DNA of 64,000 nt from Vibrio hangzhouensis (GCF_900107935.1 NZ_FNVG01000007.1:1-64000); one strand, 5' to 3'. Shown: positions 50,789-59,507, counted from the first letter of the stretch. The notes: generated by a model from the letters alone, not told the origin. Program-made: numbers and translations.

Positions 50789-50925
50789 CCCACCGTTACT
50801 GCAGGCTAGTTTCTATGAAACAAATAGCCGAGAGTTTCAACACTCGAAGGGGTGATGTATGGGCTCTTAGACAGTGGGAGCGAAAGCTCCTTAAGTGTAA
50901 ATTTAATTAACGGGTTATTATTAGC
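50789..50925 (+). promoter_or_regulatory. Structured leader of rplM-rpsI
   Basis: The roughly 135-nt leader contains a stable GNRA-type tetraloop hairpin, GGAGC-GAAA-GCTCC (50877-50890), and an upstream stretch with CGAGAGTTTCAACACTCG that can form another stem. In E. coli L13 represses its own operon through the leader, so a similar role is plausible here. Confidence 0.45.
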
Positions 50926-51354
50926 ATGAAAACTTTCGTTGCTAAACCAGAAACTGTAAAACGCGACTGGTACGTTGTAGACGCTGAAGGTAAAACTCTT
51001 GGTCGTCTAGCAAGTGAAATTGCATCTCGCCTACGTGGCAAACATAAAGCTGAATACACTCCACACGTTGACACTGGTGACTACATCATCGTTGTAAACG
51101 CGGAGAAAGTTACTGTAACTGGTAACAAGGCTAAAAACAAAGTTTACTACCGTCACTCTGAGTTCCCAGGTGGCCTAAAGTCAATCACTTTTGAAAAGCT
51201 GATTGATCGTAAGCCTGAAATGGCTCTTGAGCTAGCGGTTAAAGGTATGCTACCACGTGGTCCTCTAGGCCGTGCTATGTACCGTAAGCTTAAAGTTTAC
51301 GCTGGCGCTGAGCACAACCATGTTGCTCAACAACCACAAGTACTAGACATCTAA
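50926..51354 (+). CDS. rplM: 50S ribosomal protein L13
   Basis: A 142-residue L13, an early 23S rRNA-binding assembly protein. The sequence has [29 protein letters not shown] at the start and the [20 protein letters not shown] segment. It is followed by rpsI after 15 nt, the universal L13-S9 pair. Codon use is that of a highly expressed gene. Confidence 0.98.
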   Translation: MKTFVAKPETVKRDWYVVDAEGKTLGRLASEIASRLRGKHKAEYTPHVDTGDYIIVVNAEKVTVTGNKAKNKVYYRHSEFPGGLKSITFEKLIDRKPEMALELAVKGMLPRGPLGRAMYRKLKVYAGAEHNHVAQQPQVLDI

Positions 51355-51369
51355 TCGGGGATTTCGAAA

Positions 51370-51762
51370 ATGGCAGAGAATCAATACTACGGCACTGGCC
51401 GTCGCAAAAGCTCAGCTGCTCGTGTTTTCATCAAACCAGGCACTGGCAACATCGTAGTTAACAAGCGTGAACTAGAAACTTACTTCGGTCGCGAAACTTC
51501 TTGCATGGTAGTTCGTCAGCCTCTAGAGCTAACTGAACTAACTGAGAAGCTAGACCTATTCGTTACTGTTAAAGGTGGCGGTATTTCTGGTCAAGCAGGT
51601 GCTATCCGTCACGGTATCACTCGCGCGCTAATGGAATACGATGAATCTCTACGTCCTGCTCTACGTGCAGCTGGCTACGTTACTCGCGACGCTCGTTGCG
51701 TTGAGCGTAAGAAAGTTGGTCTACGTAAAGCACGTCGTCGTCCACAGTTCTCTAAGCGTTAA
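51370..51762 (+). CDS. rpsI: 30S ribosomal protein S9
   Basis: A 130-residue S9, whose C-terminal tail ([11 protein letters not shown]) reaches the P site of the 30S subunit. The N-terminal [15 protein letters not shown] is a strict family stretch. GGGGATTTCGAAA precedes the ATG. It is the last gene of the rplM-rpsI operon, followed by a hairpin terminator. Confidence 0.98.
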   Translation: MAENQYYGTGRRKSSAARVFIKPGTGNIVVNKRELETYFGRETSCMVVRQPLELTELTEKLDLFVTVKGGGISGQAGAIRHGITRALMEYDESLRPALRAAGYVTRDARCVERKKVGLRKARRRPQFSKR

Positions 51763-51814
51763 TTTCTCCTTACCGGGAAATTATGCTTTCCAGTTTTATA
51801 CTGGAATGTGGTTC

Positions 51815-51844
51815 AAAAGCTCAGCCAATCGGCTGGGCTTTTTT
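51815..51844 (+). terminator. Terminator of rplM-rpsI
   Basis: AAAGCTCAGCC and GGCTGGGCTTT form an 11-bp stem (one G-U) with loop AATC, followed by a T run. Confidence 0.9.
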
Positions 51845-51968
51845 GTTTTTTGTCGATTACTAACCCTTCAAAATTGTTCAACTCCTCATATTAGACTTTG
51901 CTTTTCGTCCCTTTTGTGAACTAGCAAGCGATTTACCGCTATAGATGTTACGAAAAGGTAGCTTTATC

Positions 51969-51997
51969 TTGTCAAAAAGTAGGGTTTTCTTTATCAT
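51969..51997 (+). promoter_or_regulatory. Predicted petABC promoter
   Basis: TTGTCA (51969-51974) and TATCAT (51992-51997) are 17 nt apart, a good sigma-70 pair. Transcription would begin about 220 nt upstream of petA. Confidence 0.55.
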
Positions 51998-52224
51998 TTG
52001 CTATCAAATAAATACAACTAAAATTCGTATTTTGTTAGCCATGCTCTGCTGGTCGGAATCGATGTCTGAGCAGACTCAAGTAGCCAAACTATTCAACTAA
52101 ACTTGGCTCGTTCAATTCAAGGAAAATAACCCAAGGAATGGTTCCCCATACGGTTATTTAAACTGAAAGAGCAACTTGGATTCGCTCAGTGTTGACCCAA
52201 AGGAGCAAATGGGAGAAATGTTGG

Positions 52225-52815
52225 ATGAGCAATGCGCCTTTAAATAACGGTCGCAGGCGTTTCCTTACTGCTACAACTGCGGTTGTCGGTGGTTTGGGAG
52301 CAGCTGCAGTCGCCGTTCCTTTTATCAAATCTTGGAACCCAAGTGCCAAAGCTAAAGCTGCTGGTGCCCCTGTAGAGGTGGATGTCAGTAAGCTCGAAGA
52401 AGGTCAAATGGTCCGTGTCGAATGGCAAGGAAAACCCGTTTGGATCGTCAGACGAGCCCAGTCTGTTTTGGACAATCTGGCCAATCTGGCCGGACAATTA
52501 CGTGATCCTGAATCTGCTGAAGAGCAGCAACCAGACTACGCACAAAATATTTACCGCTCAATTAAACCTGAGTATTTTGTTGCTGTCGGTTTCTGTACTC
52601 ACCTAGGGTGTTCACCTACCTATCTTCCTGATTCTTTTAGTGAACAAGTTCAAGGTGTGAAGTCTGGTTTCTTCTGCCCATGTCATGGTTCGAAGTTTGA
52701 TATGGCCGGCCGAGTTTTCCAAAACGTACCCGCGCCACTCAACCTGGTCATTCCGAAGCACATGTACTTGAGTGATACCAAAATCCTTATTGGTGTTGAT
52801 GAGGGGGATGCATAA
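52225..52815 (+). CDS. petA: Ubiquinol-cytochrome c reductase iron-sulfur subunit (Rieske)
   Basis: The 196-residue Rieske subunit of the cytochrome bc1 complex, carrying electrons from ubiquinol to cytochrome c1. The N-terminus has a Tat-type signal (GRRRFLTATTAVVGG) that stays as a membrane anchor. CTHLGC and CPCHGS are the two [2Fe-2S] boxes, with the usual Cys and His ligands. The start is ATG at 52225 (MSNAPLNNGRRRFL), with GGGAG 10 nt upstream. Its stop overlaps the petB start by one base. Confidence 0.97.
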   Translation: MSNAPLNNGRRRFLTATTAVVGGLGAAAVAVPFIKSWNPSAKAKAAGAPVEVDVSKLEEGQMVRVEWQGKPVWIVRRAQSVLDNLANLAGQLRDPESAEEQQPDYAQNIYRSIKPEYFVAVGFCTHLGCSPTYLPDSFSEQVQGVKSGFFCPCHGSKFDMAGRVFQNVPAPLNLVIPKHMYLSDTKILIGVDEGDA

Positions 52816-54080
52816 TGCAAGCGTTACTTGATTGGGTAGAAAAACGTCTACCAGCGATGAATGCTTATAAAAAGCATCTGTCCGAATACCCAATGCCAAA
52901 AAACTTTAACTTTTGGTACTTGTTTGGTTCACTCGCCATGCTGGTTTTGGTTAACCAGATCCTAACGGGCATCTGGCTAACAATGAATTATGTACCTTCT
53001 GGTGAAGGTGCGTTTGCCTCTGTTGAATACATCATGCGTGATGTGGAATACGGCTGGCTACTTCGCTATATGCACTCAACAGGTGCCTCTGCCTTCTTTG
53101 TTGTTGTTTACCTGCATATGTTCCGTGGTCTTATCTACGGCTCATATCAAAAGCCGCGTGAGTTGCTATGGGTATTCGGCATGCTTATCTTCCTCGTGTT
53201 GATGGCCGAAGCCTTTATGGGTTACCTACTTCCTTGGGGGCAAATGTCTTACTGGGGAGCGCAGGTAATCATCTCGCTATTTGGTGCTATTCCAGTTATA
53301 GGCGATGACCTGACCCTATGGATCCGTGGTGATTACATCATCTCAGGTGCAACGTTAAACCGCTTCTTCGCACTACACGTGATTGCATTGCCAATCGTAC
53401 TGCTATTGTTGGTTGTGCTGCACGTACTCGCTCTACATGAAGTCGGTTCAAACAACCCAGATGGTATCGAGACTAAGCTTCCGAAAGGCAGCATGGGCGA
53501 CGACTACAAAACGCAATTCAAGTTCCACGATTACTACAGCAAGAAATACGACATCATCGATTCGATTCCTTTCCACCCTTACGGTACGGTAAAAGACTTG
53601 GTTGGTGTAGCAGGCTTCTTCTTCCTGTTCTGTTACGTGTTGTTCTTTAACCCGGAGATGGGCGGTTACTTCCTTGAGCCACCTAACTTTGAAGCAGCGA
53701 ACCCGCTGAAGACACCTGAGCACATTGCTCCAGTATGGTACTTCACTCCGTTTTACGCGATTTTGCGTGCGGTACCAGACAAGCTACTAGGTGTTGTTGC
53801 AATGGGACTATCGATTGTATTCCTGTTCCTGCTTCCTTGGTTCGACCGTTGTAAAGTTCGCTCTTATCGCTACAGAAGTAAGATTCACCTAATCAACATC
53901 ATCCAGTTCACCATTAGCTTTATTGCTTTGGGGATTCTTGGTGCGCTACCAGCGACGCCAACGTATACGCTACTGGCTCAGATCTTCAGTTTAGGTTACT
54001 TCATGTTCTTCGTTCTGCTGTTCTTCTACAGTAAGAATGAAAACACCAAGCCATTGCCAGAGAGGGTGACATTCAAATGA
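52815..54080 (+). CDS. petB: Cytochrome b subunit of the bc1 complex
   Basis: A 421-residue cytochrome b with eight transmembrane helices. Paired His ligands for two b hemes lie in the second and fourth helices (RYMHSTGASAFFVVVYLHMFRG and FALHVIALPIVLLLLVVLHV, quoted as the segments holding them). The PEWY-like motif for the quinol site appears as APVWYF. The segment WGAQVI is typical of the Qo site. It overlaps both neighbours (petA by 1 nt, petC by 4 nt), so the three subunits are coupled. Confidence 0.97.
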   Translation: MQALLDWVEKRLPAMNAYKKHLSEYPMPKNFNFWYLFGSLAMLVLVNQILTGIWLTMNYVPSGEGAFASVEYIMRDVEYGWLLRYMHSTGASAFFVVVYLHMFRGLIYGSYQKPRELLWVFGMLIFLVLMAEAFMGYLLPWGQMSYWGAQVIISLFGAIPVIGDDLTLWIRGDYIISGATLNRFFALHVIALPIVLLLLVVLHVLALHEVGSNNPDGIETKLPKGSMGDDYKTQFKFHDYYSKKYDIIDSIPFHPYGTVKDLVGVAGFFFLFCYVLFFNPEMGGYFLEPPNFEAANPLKTPEHIAPVWYFTPFYAILRAVPDKLLGVVAMGLSIVFLFLLPWFDRCKVRSYRYRSKIHLINIIQFTISFIALGILGALPATPTYTLLAQIFSLGYFMFFVLLFFYSKNENTKPLPERVTFK

Positions 54081-54814
54081 AAAAGTGGATTGTAGTACTT
54101 TTCGCATTGCTGCCATCTCTAGCACTAGCGGCTGGTGGTAATGTAAATCTTGATAAAGCAAACAATGATTTGACGGACAAAGCGTCGCTTCAAAACGGTG
54201 CTAAGCTGTTTATGAACTACTGCTTTGCATGTCACTCGACGCAGTATCAGCGCTATGAGCGTGTCGCGACTGACTTGGGTATCCCAGTCGATCTGGCCAA
54301 AGAAAACCTAGTTTTCGATCCAGAAGCAAAGATCGGTGACCTGATGGTTAACGCTATGCCTCAGAAACAAGCTGCGGCTTGGTTTGGTGCTGCGCCACCG
54401 GATCTTACCCTGGTTGCTCGTGTTCGTGGTGTGGACTGGTTATATACTTATCTACGCACGTTCTACGTCGATCCAAGTCGTCCGTTTGGCGTCAACAACA
54501 CCACATTCCCAAATGTTGGTATGCCTCATGTTCTTGAAGAGCTACAAGGTATTCCAACGCCGATCTTCGAAACCAAAGTGGTTGATGGTGAAGAAGTTCA
54601 GGTGATTGTTGGTACTGAAGCCAATGGTCGTGGTGAACTTAGCCCTAGTGAATACGATGACGCGGTTCGTGATTTGGTGAACTTCCTGGAATACTCCGGT
54701 GACCCGGTTAAGCTTGAGCGCCATGCGCTTGGTTGGTGGGTGATGGCATTCCTTGTGATCTTCACGATTGTCGTTGTATTGCTTAAGAAAGAGTATTGGC
54801 GTGATGTTCACTAA
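54077..54814 (+). CDS. petC: Cytochrome c1 subunit of the bc1 complex
   Basis: A 245-residue cytochrome c1. An N-terminal signal peptide (MKKWIVVLFALLPSLALA) directs it to the periplasm, the heme site is Cys49-Cys52-His53 (CFACHS), and a C-terminal helix (WWVMAFLVIFTIVVVLL) anchors it in the membrane. It overlaps petB by 4 nt (ATGA). The sspA promoter seems to begin within or just after its 3' end. Confidence 0.97.
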   Translation: MKKWIVVLFALLPSLALAAGGNVNLDKANNDLTDKASLQNGAKLFMNYCFACHSTQYQRYERVATDLGIPVDLAKENLVFDPEAKIGDLMVNAMPQKQAAAWFGAAPPDLTLVARVRGVDWLYTYLRTFYVDPSRPFGVNNTTFPNVGMPHVLEELQGIPTPIFETKVVDGEEVQVIVGTEANGRGELSPSEYDDAVRDLVNFLEYSGDPVKLERHALGWWVMAFLVIFTIVVVLLKKEYWRDVH

Positions 54815-54826
54815 TTGTGCTATAAT
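54796..54826 (+). promoter_or_regulatory. Predicted sspA promoter (extended -10)
   Basis: TGCTATAAT (54818-54826) is an extended -10 with a perfect hexamer; TTGGCG lies 19 nt upstream as a weak -35. It overlaps the petC stop codon. Transcription would start near 54833, upstream of the hairpin at 54851. Confidence 0.6.
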
Positions 54827-54850
54827 TTCGCGCTAATTCCAAATTTGTTC

Positions 54851-54880
54851 ACAATGGAGGCGATGCCTCCATTGTTTTTT
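54851..54880 (+). terminator. Terminator-like hairpin between petC and sspA
   Basis: ACAATGGAGG and CCTCCATTGT form a perfect 10-bp stem with a 5-nt loop, followed by TTTTTT. It ends petABC transcription, yet it also lies inside the leader predicted for sspA. Confidence 0.9.
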
Positions 54881-54901
54881 GTAAGTATCCCGGAGGGCTC
54901 C

Positions 54902-55537
54902 ATGGCTGTAGCTGCCAATAAACGTTCTGTGATGACTCTTTTTTCCAGTGCTACTGATTTATATAGCCACCAGGTTCGAATCGTTCTAGCGGAAAAAGGC
55001 GTTAGTGTTGAAGTTGAGTTAGTGGATGAAATGAACATCCCAGCTGAGCTTGCTGAGCTAAACCCATATAAGACAGTTCCAACTTTGGTTGATCGTGAGC
55101 TAGCCCTTTACGACTCAAAGATCATTATGGAATATCTGGATGAGCGTTTCCCTCATCCACCACTCATGCCTGTTTATCCAGTTGCTCGTGGTAATAGTCG
55201 TTTGATGATCTACCGCATTGAGCGTAACTGGTATTCATTGGCTGAGAAAGTAATGAAAGGCTCTGCGGAAGAGGCGGATGCTGCACGTAACAAACTGCGC
55301 AATGATCTTTTGACGCTGGCACCTATCTTTGCTGAGTACGAGTACTTCATGAGTGAAGAATTCAGCCTGATTGACTGCTACCTGGCTCCACTATTATGGC
55401 GTCTGCCAGAGATGGGAATCGAGTTGGTCGGTCCTGGTTCAAAAGAAATCAAAGTTTATATGAACCGTGTATTTGAACGTGATTCATTCCTGGCTTCACT
55501 AACTGAAGCAGAACGTGAGATGCGTTTGGTTCGTTAA
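54902..55537 (+). CDS. sspA: Stringent starvation protein A
   Basis: SspA binds RNA polymerase and changes transcription in stationary phase and acid or starvation stress. The 211-residue protein has a glutathione S-transferase fold without GST activity. The start MAVAANKRSVMTLFSS matches E. coli SspA and fixes the ATG at 54902, with CCGGAGGG upstream. IIMEYLDERFPHPPLMPVYPVARG contains the conserved PHP surface. It is followed by sspB after 6 nt, the usual operon. Confidence 0.97.
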   Translation: MAVAANKRSVMTLFSSATDLYSHQVRIVLAEKGVSVEVELVDEMNIPAELAELNPYKTVPTLVDRELALYDSKIIMEYLDERFPHPPLMPVYPVARGNSRLMIYRIERNWYSLAEKVMKGSAEEADAARNKLRNDLLTLAPIFAEYEYFMSEEFSLIDCYLAPLLWRLPEMGIELVGPGSKEIKVYMNRVFERDSFLASLTEAEREMRLVR

Positions 55538-55543
55538 GAGACC

Positions 55544-56029
55544 ATGGATATTGAAAAAATGACCCCTCGCCGACCGTATATGCTACGTGCATTTTACGAC
55601 TGGCTGGTGGAAAATGACTTAACACCACACATTGTAGTTGACGCTATGCTTCCAGGTGTTCGTGTCCCTCAGGAGTTTATTCAAGACGGACAGATCATTC
55701 TGAACATCGCCCCCAGAGCTGTAGGACAGCTTGAGTTGGGCAATGAAGCTATCACGTTCCACGCTCGTTTTGGTGGTCGACCTCACTCTGTGATCGTTCC
55801 TTTGTATTCCGTTCAAGCGATTTATGCGCGAGAGAATGGTGCTGGAACTATGTTTGAGCCTGAAGATGCATATCTTTCTATTGAGGAAGAAGAACTGACG
55901 GAACCTTCTCTGCCTAAGGGTTTATCGGTTGCTTCTGAGTCGGAGCAACCCGAGCTTAACGAAGAGCAGGATGGTGACGACGAACCGCCTAAACCTAAGG
56001 GAAGACCTAGCCTAAGGGTTGTGAAATAG
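55544..56029 (+). CDS. sspB: ClpXP adaptor SspB
   Basis: SspB delivers ssrA-tagged proteins and RseA fragments to ClpXP. The 161-residue protein has the folded domain (about 1-115; TPRRPYMLRAFYDWL and NIAPRAVGQLELGNEAI) that holds the tag, a long acidic flexible linker, and the C-terminal ClpX-binding XB motif (RPSLRVVK). It starts 6 nt after sspA and ends with a terminator. Confidence 0.97.
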   Translation: MDIEKMTPRRPYMLRAFYDWLVENDLTPHIVVDAMLPGVRVPQEFIQDGQIILNIAPRAVGQLELGNEAITFHARFGGRPHSVIVPLYSVQAIYARENGAGTMFEPEDAYLSIEEEELTEPSLPKGLSVASESEQPELNEEQDGDDEPPKPKGRPSLRVVK

Positions 56030-56049
56030 CGTCTGACTAAATACCACTT

Positions 56050-56077
56050 AAAAGCTGCAGTTTCTGCAGCTTTTTTT
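56050..56077 (+). terminator. Terminator of sspAB
   Basis: AAAGCTGCAG and CTGCAGCTTT form a 10-bp stem with loop TTT, followed by TTTT. Confidence 0.93.
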
Positions 56078-56356
56078 GTTTTTATCAAATTGTCTAACAC
56101 TGCGCTTTCTCGCAGCAATAGTGAAATGGTACCGCTTTGTCTAACTCCTGCGACGTGAAAAAATCGTGCTACTGTATTAGACTTTAGTCTAATGCTGGTT
56201 AAAACTTGACCTAAGTTGATTAATCAGTAAACTACCAGTTCTTGAATGATGGTCACACTTTTTTACAAACGCTTACCCCTATTTCGAGAGTGGAATTTGT
56301 TCGGTTTTTGACAGTTTTTACAAGGATGTCAAGTAGTTGGGTGGTAGAGGTTCGTT
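56078..56356. other. Intergenic region upstream of the small ORF
   Basis: About 280 nt without a gene. ATTAGAC / GTCTAAT (56176-56193, spacer TTTA) is a perfect inverted repeat that could be an operator. TTGACA at 56308-56313 is a consensus -35 with only a weak -10 (AAGTAG) 17 nt on. A GGTACC palindrome occurs near 56130, and the same motif recurs upstream of the GntR gene. Confidence 0.5.
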
Positions 56357-56488
56357 ATGTATAATCACTTTTTGGTAAGACTTACTATCGGTACTCTTGT
56401 AGTTTTAGGCATCAAGCTAAGCGCATTATACTTTTTGCCTATGGTGTTACTGCTAAACACCCACCACAAAGAGTTTTTTGGATGGTAA
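56357..56488 (+). CDS. Small hydrophobic protein, 43 residues, unrecognised
   Basis: An ATG with GAGG 6 nt upstream opens a 43-codon frame. The product is MYNHFLVRLTIGTLVV at the N-terminus, then a long hydrophobic stretch (about residues 5-34) and a short polar tail (THHKEFFGW). It looks like a single-pass membrane peptide. The stop codon adjoins a strong terminator stem, and a consensus TTGACA lies about 45 nt upstream, so gene-like signals flank it on both sides. I do not recognise the family. It lies between sspB and a convergent GntR-type regulator. Confidence 0.6.
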   Translation: MYNHFLVRLTIGTLVVLGIKLSALYFLPMVLLLNTHHKEFFGW

Positions 56489-56514
56489 AAATCGGGGCTA
56501 GCCCCGATTTTTTT
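56487..56514. terminator. Bidirectional terminator after the small ORF
   Basis: AAATCGGGG and CCCCGATTT form a 9-bp stem with a 4-nt loop, followed by T on the plus strand. It overlaps the stop codons of both the small ORF and the convergent GntR gene. Confidence 0.9.
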
Positions 56515-57184
56515 ATGTCATCTCGATTTCATCAACGGTCGACTCAATCTCTTTCATCATGTGATTAAGGTGAGCGGCCAACTGCCGTTTAGCACCTTCG
56601 TAATCCTTATCCAAGGTTAGCTTCATGATTTTTTCATGAGCATCTAGATTGAATAATTGAGAAAAGTCTTTTGGAGAGCGGCTTAGTGAGACGCGACGAT
56701 AGCGTTTGACTTGTCGGATGATGTCGTTGAAAAACTCAAGCATGTTCTTCGAAAAGCATCCACTGAGCAGCGAAGTGTAAAATGCTTCCTGTCTTTCTTC
56801 CCACTCTTGCCAGTTAAAGCTGTCTCCCTGAAACTTAAATCGAGAAAGTTTATGAAATTCGGTTAGGATCTCAAGTTCCCAACTTTCAGAACCTTGTTTA
56901 ATCGACTTCTCAAGCAAAACCGAAGACACTACTTTTAGGCTTTCATACAAGTCGTAAAGTTCAACTTTAGATATAGGCGCGACCCAGCAGCCTTTCTGTG
57001 GTTCAAGCTTAACGTACTTAATCCATGACAACTGAATCAGAGCCTCTCGGATTGGGGAAGCCCCCACGTTATACTTTTCTTTCAGTTCAGCGACCACCAA
57101 CTTTTGGTTAGGCTTCAGCGTACCGGAAAGAATATCCTGACAGAGCAGTTTTGCGACTTTATCCGTCAAAGTTGGGCTAGACAC
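56513..57184 (-). CDS. GntR-family transcriptional regulator with FCD domain
   Basis: A regulator of about 223 residues. The N-terminal winged helix (about 5-72) includes LVVAELKEKYNVGASPIREALIQLSW, a typical GntR recognition region. The C-terminal part (about 80-215) is all-helical, as in the FCD ligand domain (VELYDLYESLKVVSSVLLEKSI). I chose the GTG at 57184 because AGGTG lies 6 nt before it and the sequence SSPTLTDKVAKLL follows; the ATG at 57196 has a poorer site. The effector is unknown. It lies between pykF and the small-peptide gene; GGTACC occurs in both flanking regions. Confidence 0.9.
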   Translation of the reverse strand: MSSPTLTDKVAKLLCQDILSGTLKPNQKLVVAELKEKYNVGASPIREALIQLSWIKYVKLEPQKGCWVAPISKVELYDLYESLKVVSSVLLEKSIKQGSESWELEILTEFHKLSRFKFQGDSFNWQEWEERQEAFYTSLLSGCFSKNMLEFFNDIIRQVKRYRRVSLSRSPKDFSQLFNLDAHEKIMKLTLDKDYEGAKRQLAAHLNHMMKEIESTVDEIEMT

Positions 57185-57296
57185 GATGCACCTCATTACT
57201 CACAACAAAATAACCTAAAACACAATTCGCAGTATGACGTATTGTAAATTGTGAAAATGGTACCGTGTGTAGAAAACTTGGGCAAGATAATTATAA

Positions 57297-57325
57297 AAAA
57301 AAGAGGGCTAAAGCCCTCTTTTTAT
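57297..57325 (-). terminator. Terminator of pykF
   Basis: AAGAGGGCT and AGCCCTCTT form a 9-bp stem with a short loop. T runs follow on both strands. It lies 25 nt beyond the pykF stop. Confidence 0.9.
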
Positions 57326-57350
57326 AGATTTTCTGTATCTGACGTAAGAA

Positions 57351-58763
57351 TTATAGTACGTGTACAGATGCAGTGTTAGTTGTACCTGAAGCAACCAATG
57401 CGCCAGAAACCATCACTACGATGTCGCCTTTCTTACCTAGACCAGTTTCAAGAGCAATCTCTTTACCAGCTACGTAGAATGCGTCAGTGCTGTCGATTGA
57501 ATCAACAACAACTGGTGTAACACCTTTAGTAAGAACTAGCTGAGCTGCAGTCTTAGTGTTAGTTGTTACAGCGATGATGTTTGCCGTTGGGAAGTACTTA
57601 CGTACAGAACGAGCAGATTTACCAGCTTCAGTCGCCACAACGATAAGTGGAGCAGCTAGTTTCTCAGCTGTGTCTACCGCACCTTTACATACCGCTTCAG
57701 TAATACGTAGACGAGGGCTGTCCAGACGAGAGCCTAGTTCAGCTTTTAGCGCGCCGTCAGTACGTGAACAGATTTGAGCCATGATAGTCACAGCTTCTAC
57801 TGGGTATTTACCTTTCGCAGTTTCACCAGAAAGCATTACTGCGTCAGTACCGTCCATTACAGCGTTCGCTACGTCGCCCGCTTCTGCACGAGTTGGACGA
57901 GGGTTGCTGATCATAGAGTCAAGCATCTGAGTTGCCGTGATAACCATCTTACGAGCACGGTTACACTTCTCGATCATCATCTTCTGAGCGAAGATTACTT
58001 CTTCTGCTGGGATTTCAACACCTAGGTCACCACGTGCAACCATGATGCCGTCAGATAGCTCTAGGATCTCGTCGAAGTTGTCAACACCTTCTTGGTTTTC
58101 GATCTTAGAGATGATGTGGATGTTCTCGCCGCCGTTTGCGTTAAGTACGTCACGGATTTCTTTTACGTCAGCTGCTTTACGGATGAAAGAAGCAGCAACG
58201 AAGTCAACGCCTTGCTCACAACCAAATTTCAGGTCGTTCTTATCTTTTTCAGATAGCGCAGGAAGTTGAACAGAAACGCCTGGAAGGTTAACACCTTTGT
58301 TTTCGCCAAGTGCGCCGTTGTTAAGAACTTTACACTTAACTTCTGTGTCAGTAGTTGAGATTACTTCCATCTCGATTAGACCGTCGTCTACCAGGATAGT
58401 GTTACCTGCAGAAAGGTCTTTAGCAAAACCAGCGTAAGTTACCGCTACAGTCTCTTTGTTACCAACAACAGAGATGTCTGTAGTGAATGTAAATTCTTGA
58501 CCAGCTACTAGATCAACGTCGTTGCCGCCTTCTAGTTTGATAGTACGGATTTCTGGACCTTTAGTGTCTAGAAGAATCGCTAGCTGCTTACCAGTTGCTT
58601 CCATTACTTGACGGAAGTTAGCAATACGCGTGCCGTGCTCTTCGTAGTCACCGTGAGAGAAGTTAAGACGCATAACGTTCATGCCAGCGTTTACTAGTTC
58701 AGTTAGCTTCTCTACTGATTCAGTTTTAGGGCCAATCGTACATACGATTTTGGTCTTTTTCAT
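57351..58763 (-). CDS. pykF: Pyruvate kinase, fructose 1,6-bisphosphate-activated type
   Basis: PykF converts phosphoenolpyruvate and ADP to pyruvate and ATP. The 470-residue protein follows E. coli PykF rather than Pyk[16 protein letters not shown] start, [14 protein letters not shown], the catalytic Lys in [26 protein letters not shown] and the C-terminal effector domain ending [17 protein letters not shown] lies 9-10 nt before the ATG. It is monocistronic; codon use is that of a highly expressed gene. Confidence 0.97.
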   Translation of the reverse strand: MKKTKIVCTIGPKTESVEKLTELVNAGMNVMRLNFSHGDYEEHGTRIANFRQVMEATGKQLAILLDTKGPEIRTIKLEGGNDVDLVAGQEFTFTTDISVVGNKETVAVTYAGFAKDLSAGNTILVDDGLIEMEVISTTDTEVKCKVLNNGALGENKGVNLPGVSVQLPALSEKDKNDLKFGCEQGVDFVAASFIRKAADVKEIRDVLNANGGENIHIISKIENQEGVDNFDEILELSDGIMVARGDLGVEIPAEEVIFAQKMMIEKCNRARKMVITATQMLDSMISNPRPTRAEAGDVANAVMDGTDAVMLSGETAKGKYPVEAVTIMAQICSRTDGALKAELGSRLDSPRLRITEAVCKGAVDTAEKLAAPLIVVATEAGKSARSVRKYFPTANIIAVTTNTKTAAQLVLTKGVTPVVVDSIDSTDAFYVAGKEIALETGLGKKGDIVVMVSGALVASGTTNTASVHVL

Positions 58764-59507
58764 GGAAGATACTCTCCGGGTAATAATTATTGCAATTTGA
58801 AAGTTAGTATTAGTCTTTCCAGAAGGCTAGGGATGCCCATTAATAATTCACATGAGCTATCAAAGTGTGTCAGGTAACGCTTCTTCTGGAAGTGAAAGTC
58901 TTTCAACTAGTTTAGTCATTTTATGACCAACTGTGAGGCTTTCTTGGTCACTTTTTTTGAGCTAATCCACCATATTTCAGTAAGATTGCAAAAAAATAAC
59001 CGCTAATTCTGTAATTAATTTTCTTTTCGGGCTCGAATTCTACCACCGAATTGATCAGATTTCACTGCGTATAACTTGTTTTAGAGCAAGGTTTCGGCGC
59101 TTAGTATTTAATTTTTGGATCAAAATAAATAATCTGGAAGAAGGGGCACCATTTGGTAACTTTTTTTCAAAATTGAAGTTCGTATTGTATAGCGCGCTGA
59201 GTGATTGGAGTTTTCTAAGGTTGGTTGTATTGTGTTCTTGATGTGGTGGTTTTTTGTTCGGTAACGGGTGGTTTGGGTGATTCAGGCGGTGAATCAAGCG
59301 ATGAGTTTGAGTTGAGTGAAGTGGGTCATTTGATTGTGATGGAACACTAATAGATTGTAAAAAGTTGTGGTTACAAGCCATCTTTGATGTTGTGACTGAC
59401 TCTGATTCGTTTGTGATCTTTGAGTAGGTAAAGCATCAGTTTCCGGGAGTGCAGCGCGAGCGAACTTTTGACGGACTGTCTGAGCTACTCCCTTCCTATG
59501 GCCAACA
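58764..59507. other. Gene-poor region between pykF and the arsenic cluster
   Basis: About 740 nt without an intact gene. The left end must hold the pykF promoter. A terminator-like hairpin lies at 58924-58958. From about 59150 to 59350 the plus strand is markedly G/T-rich, and GATTCA-GGCGG-TGAATC (59279-59295) is an inverted repeat. A minus-strand frame of 108 codons (59055-59381) reads as His/Asn/Pro/Lys-rich low-complexity sequence and is not believable. Beyond 59430 the remnant of a HAD gene begins. Confidence 0.6.
58924..58958 (+). terminator. Orphan terminator-like hairpin upstream of pykF
   Basis: TGACCAA and TTGGTCA form a 7-bp stem with a 13-nt loop, followed by C and seven T on the plus strand. 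No plus-strand gene ends here, so it may close an unannotated small RNA starting in the pykF promoter region. Confidence 0.5.

Larger units (their letters stand above)
51763..52224. other. Intergenic region between rpsI and petA
   Basis: About 460 nt without a gene. It holds the rpsI terminator, a predicted petABC promoter and a leader of about 220 nt. A small CCAGT/ACTGG hairpin lies at 51790-51804. No reading frame has recognisable protein sequence. Confidence 0.6.

Noticed and set aside
59055..59381. 108-codon minus-strand frame
   Set aside because: Its product is low-complexity, rich in His, Asn, Pro and Lys, and simply reflects the G/T-rich plus strand; no ribosome-binding site or family pattern.
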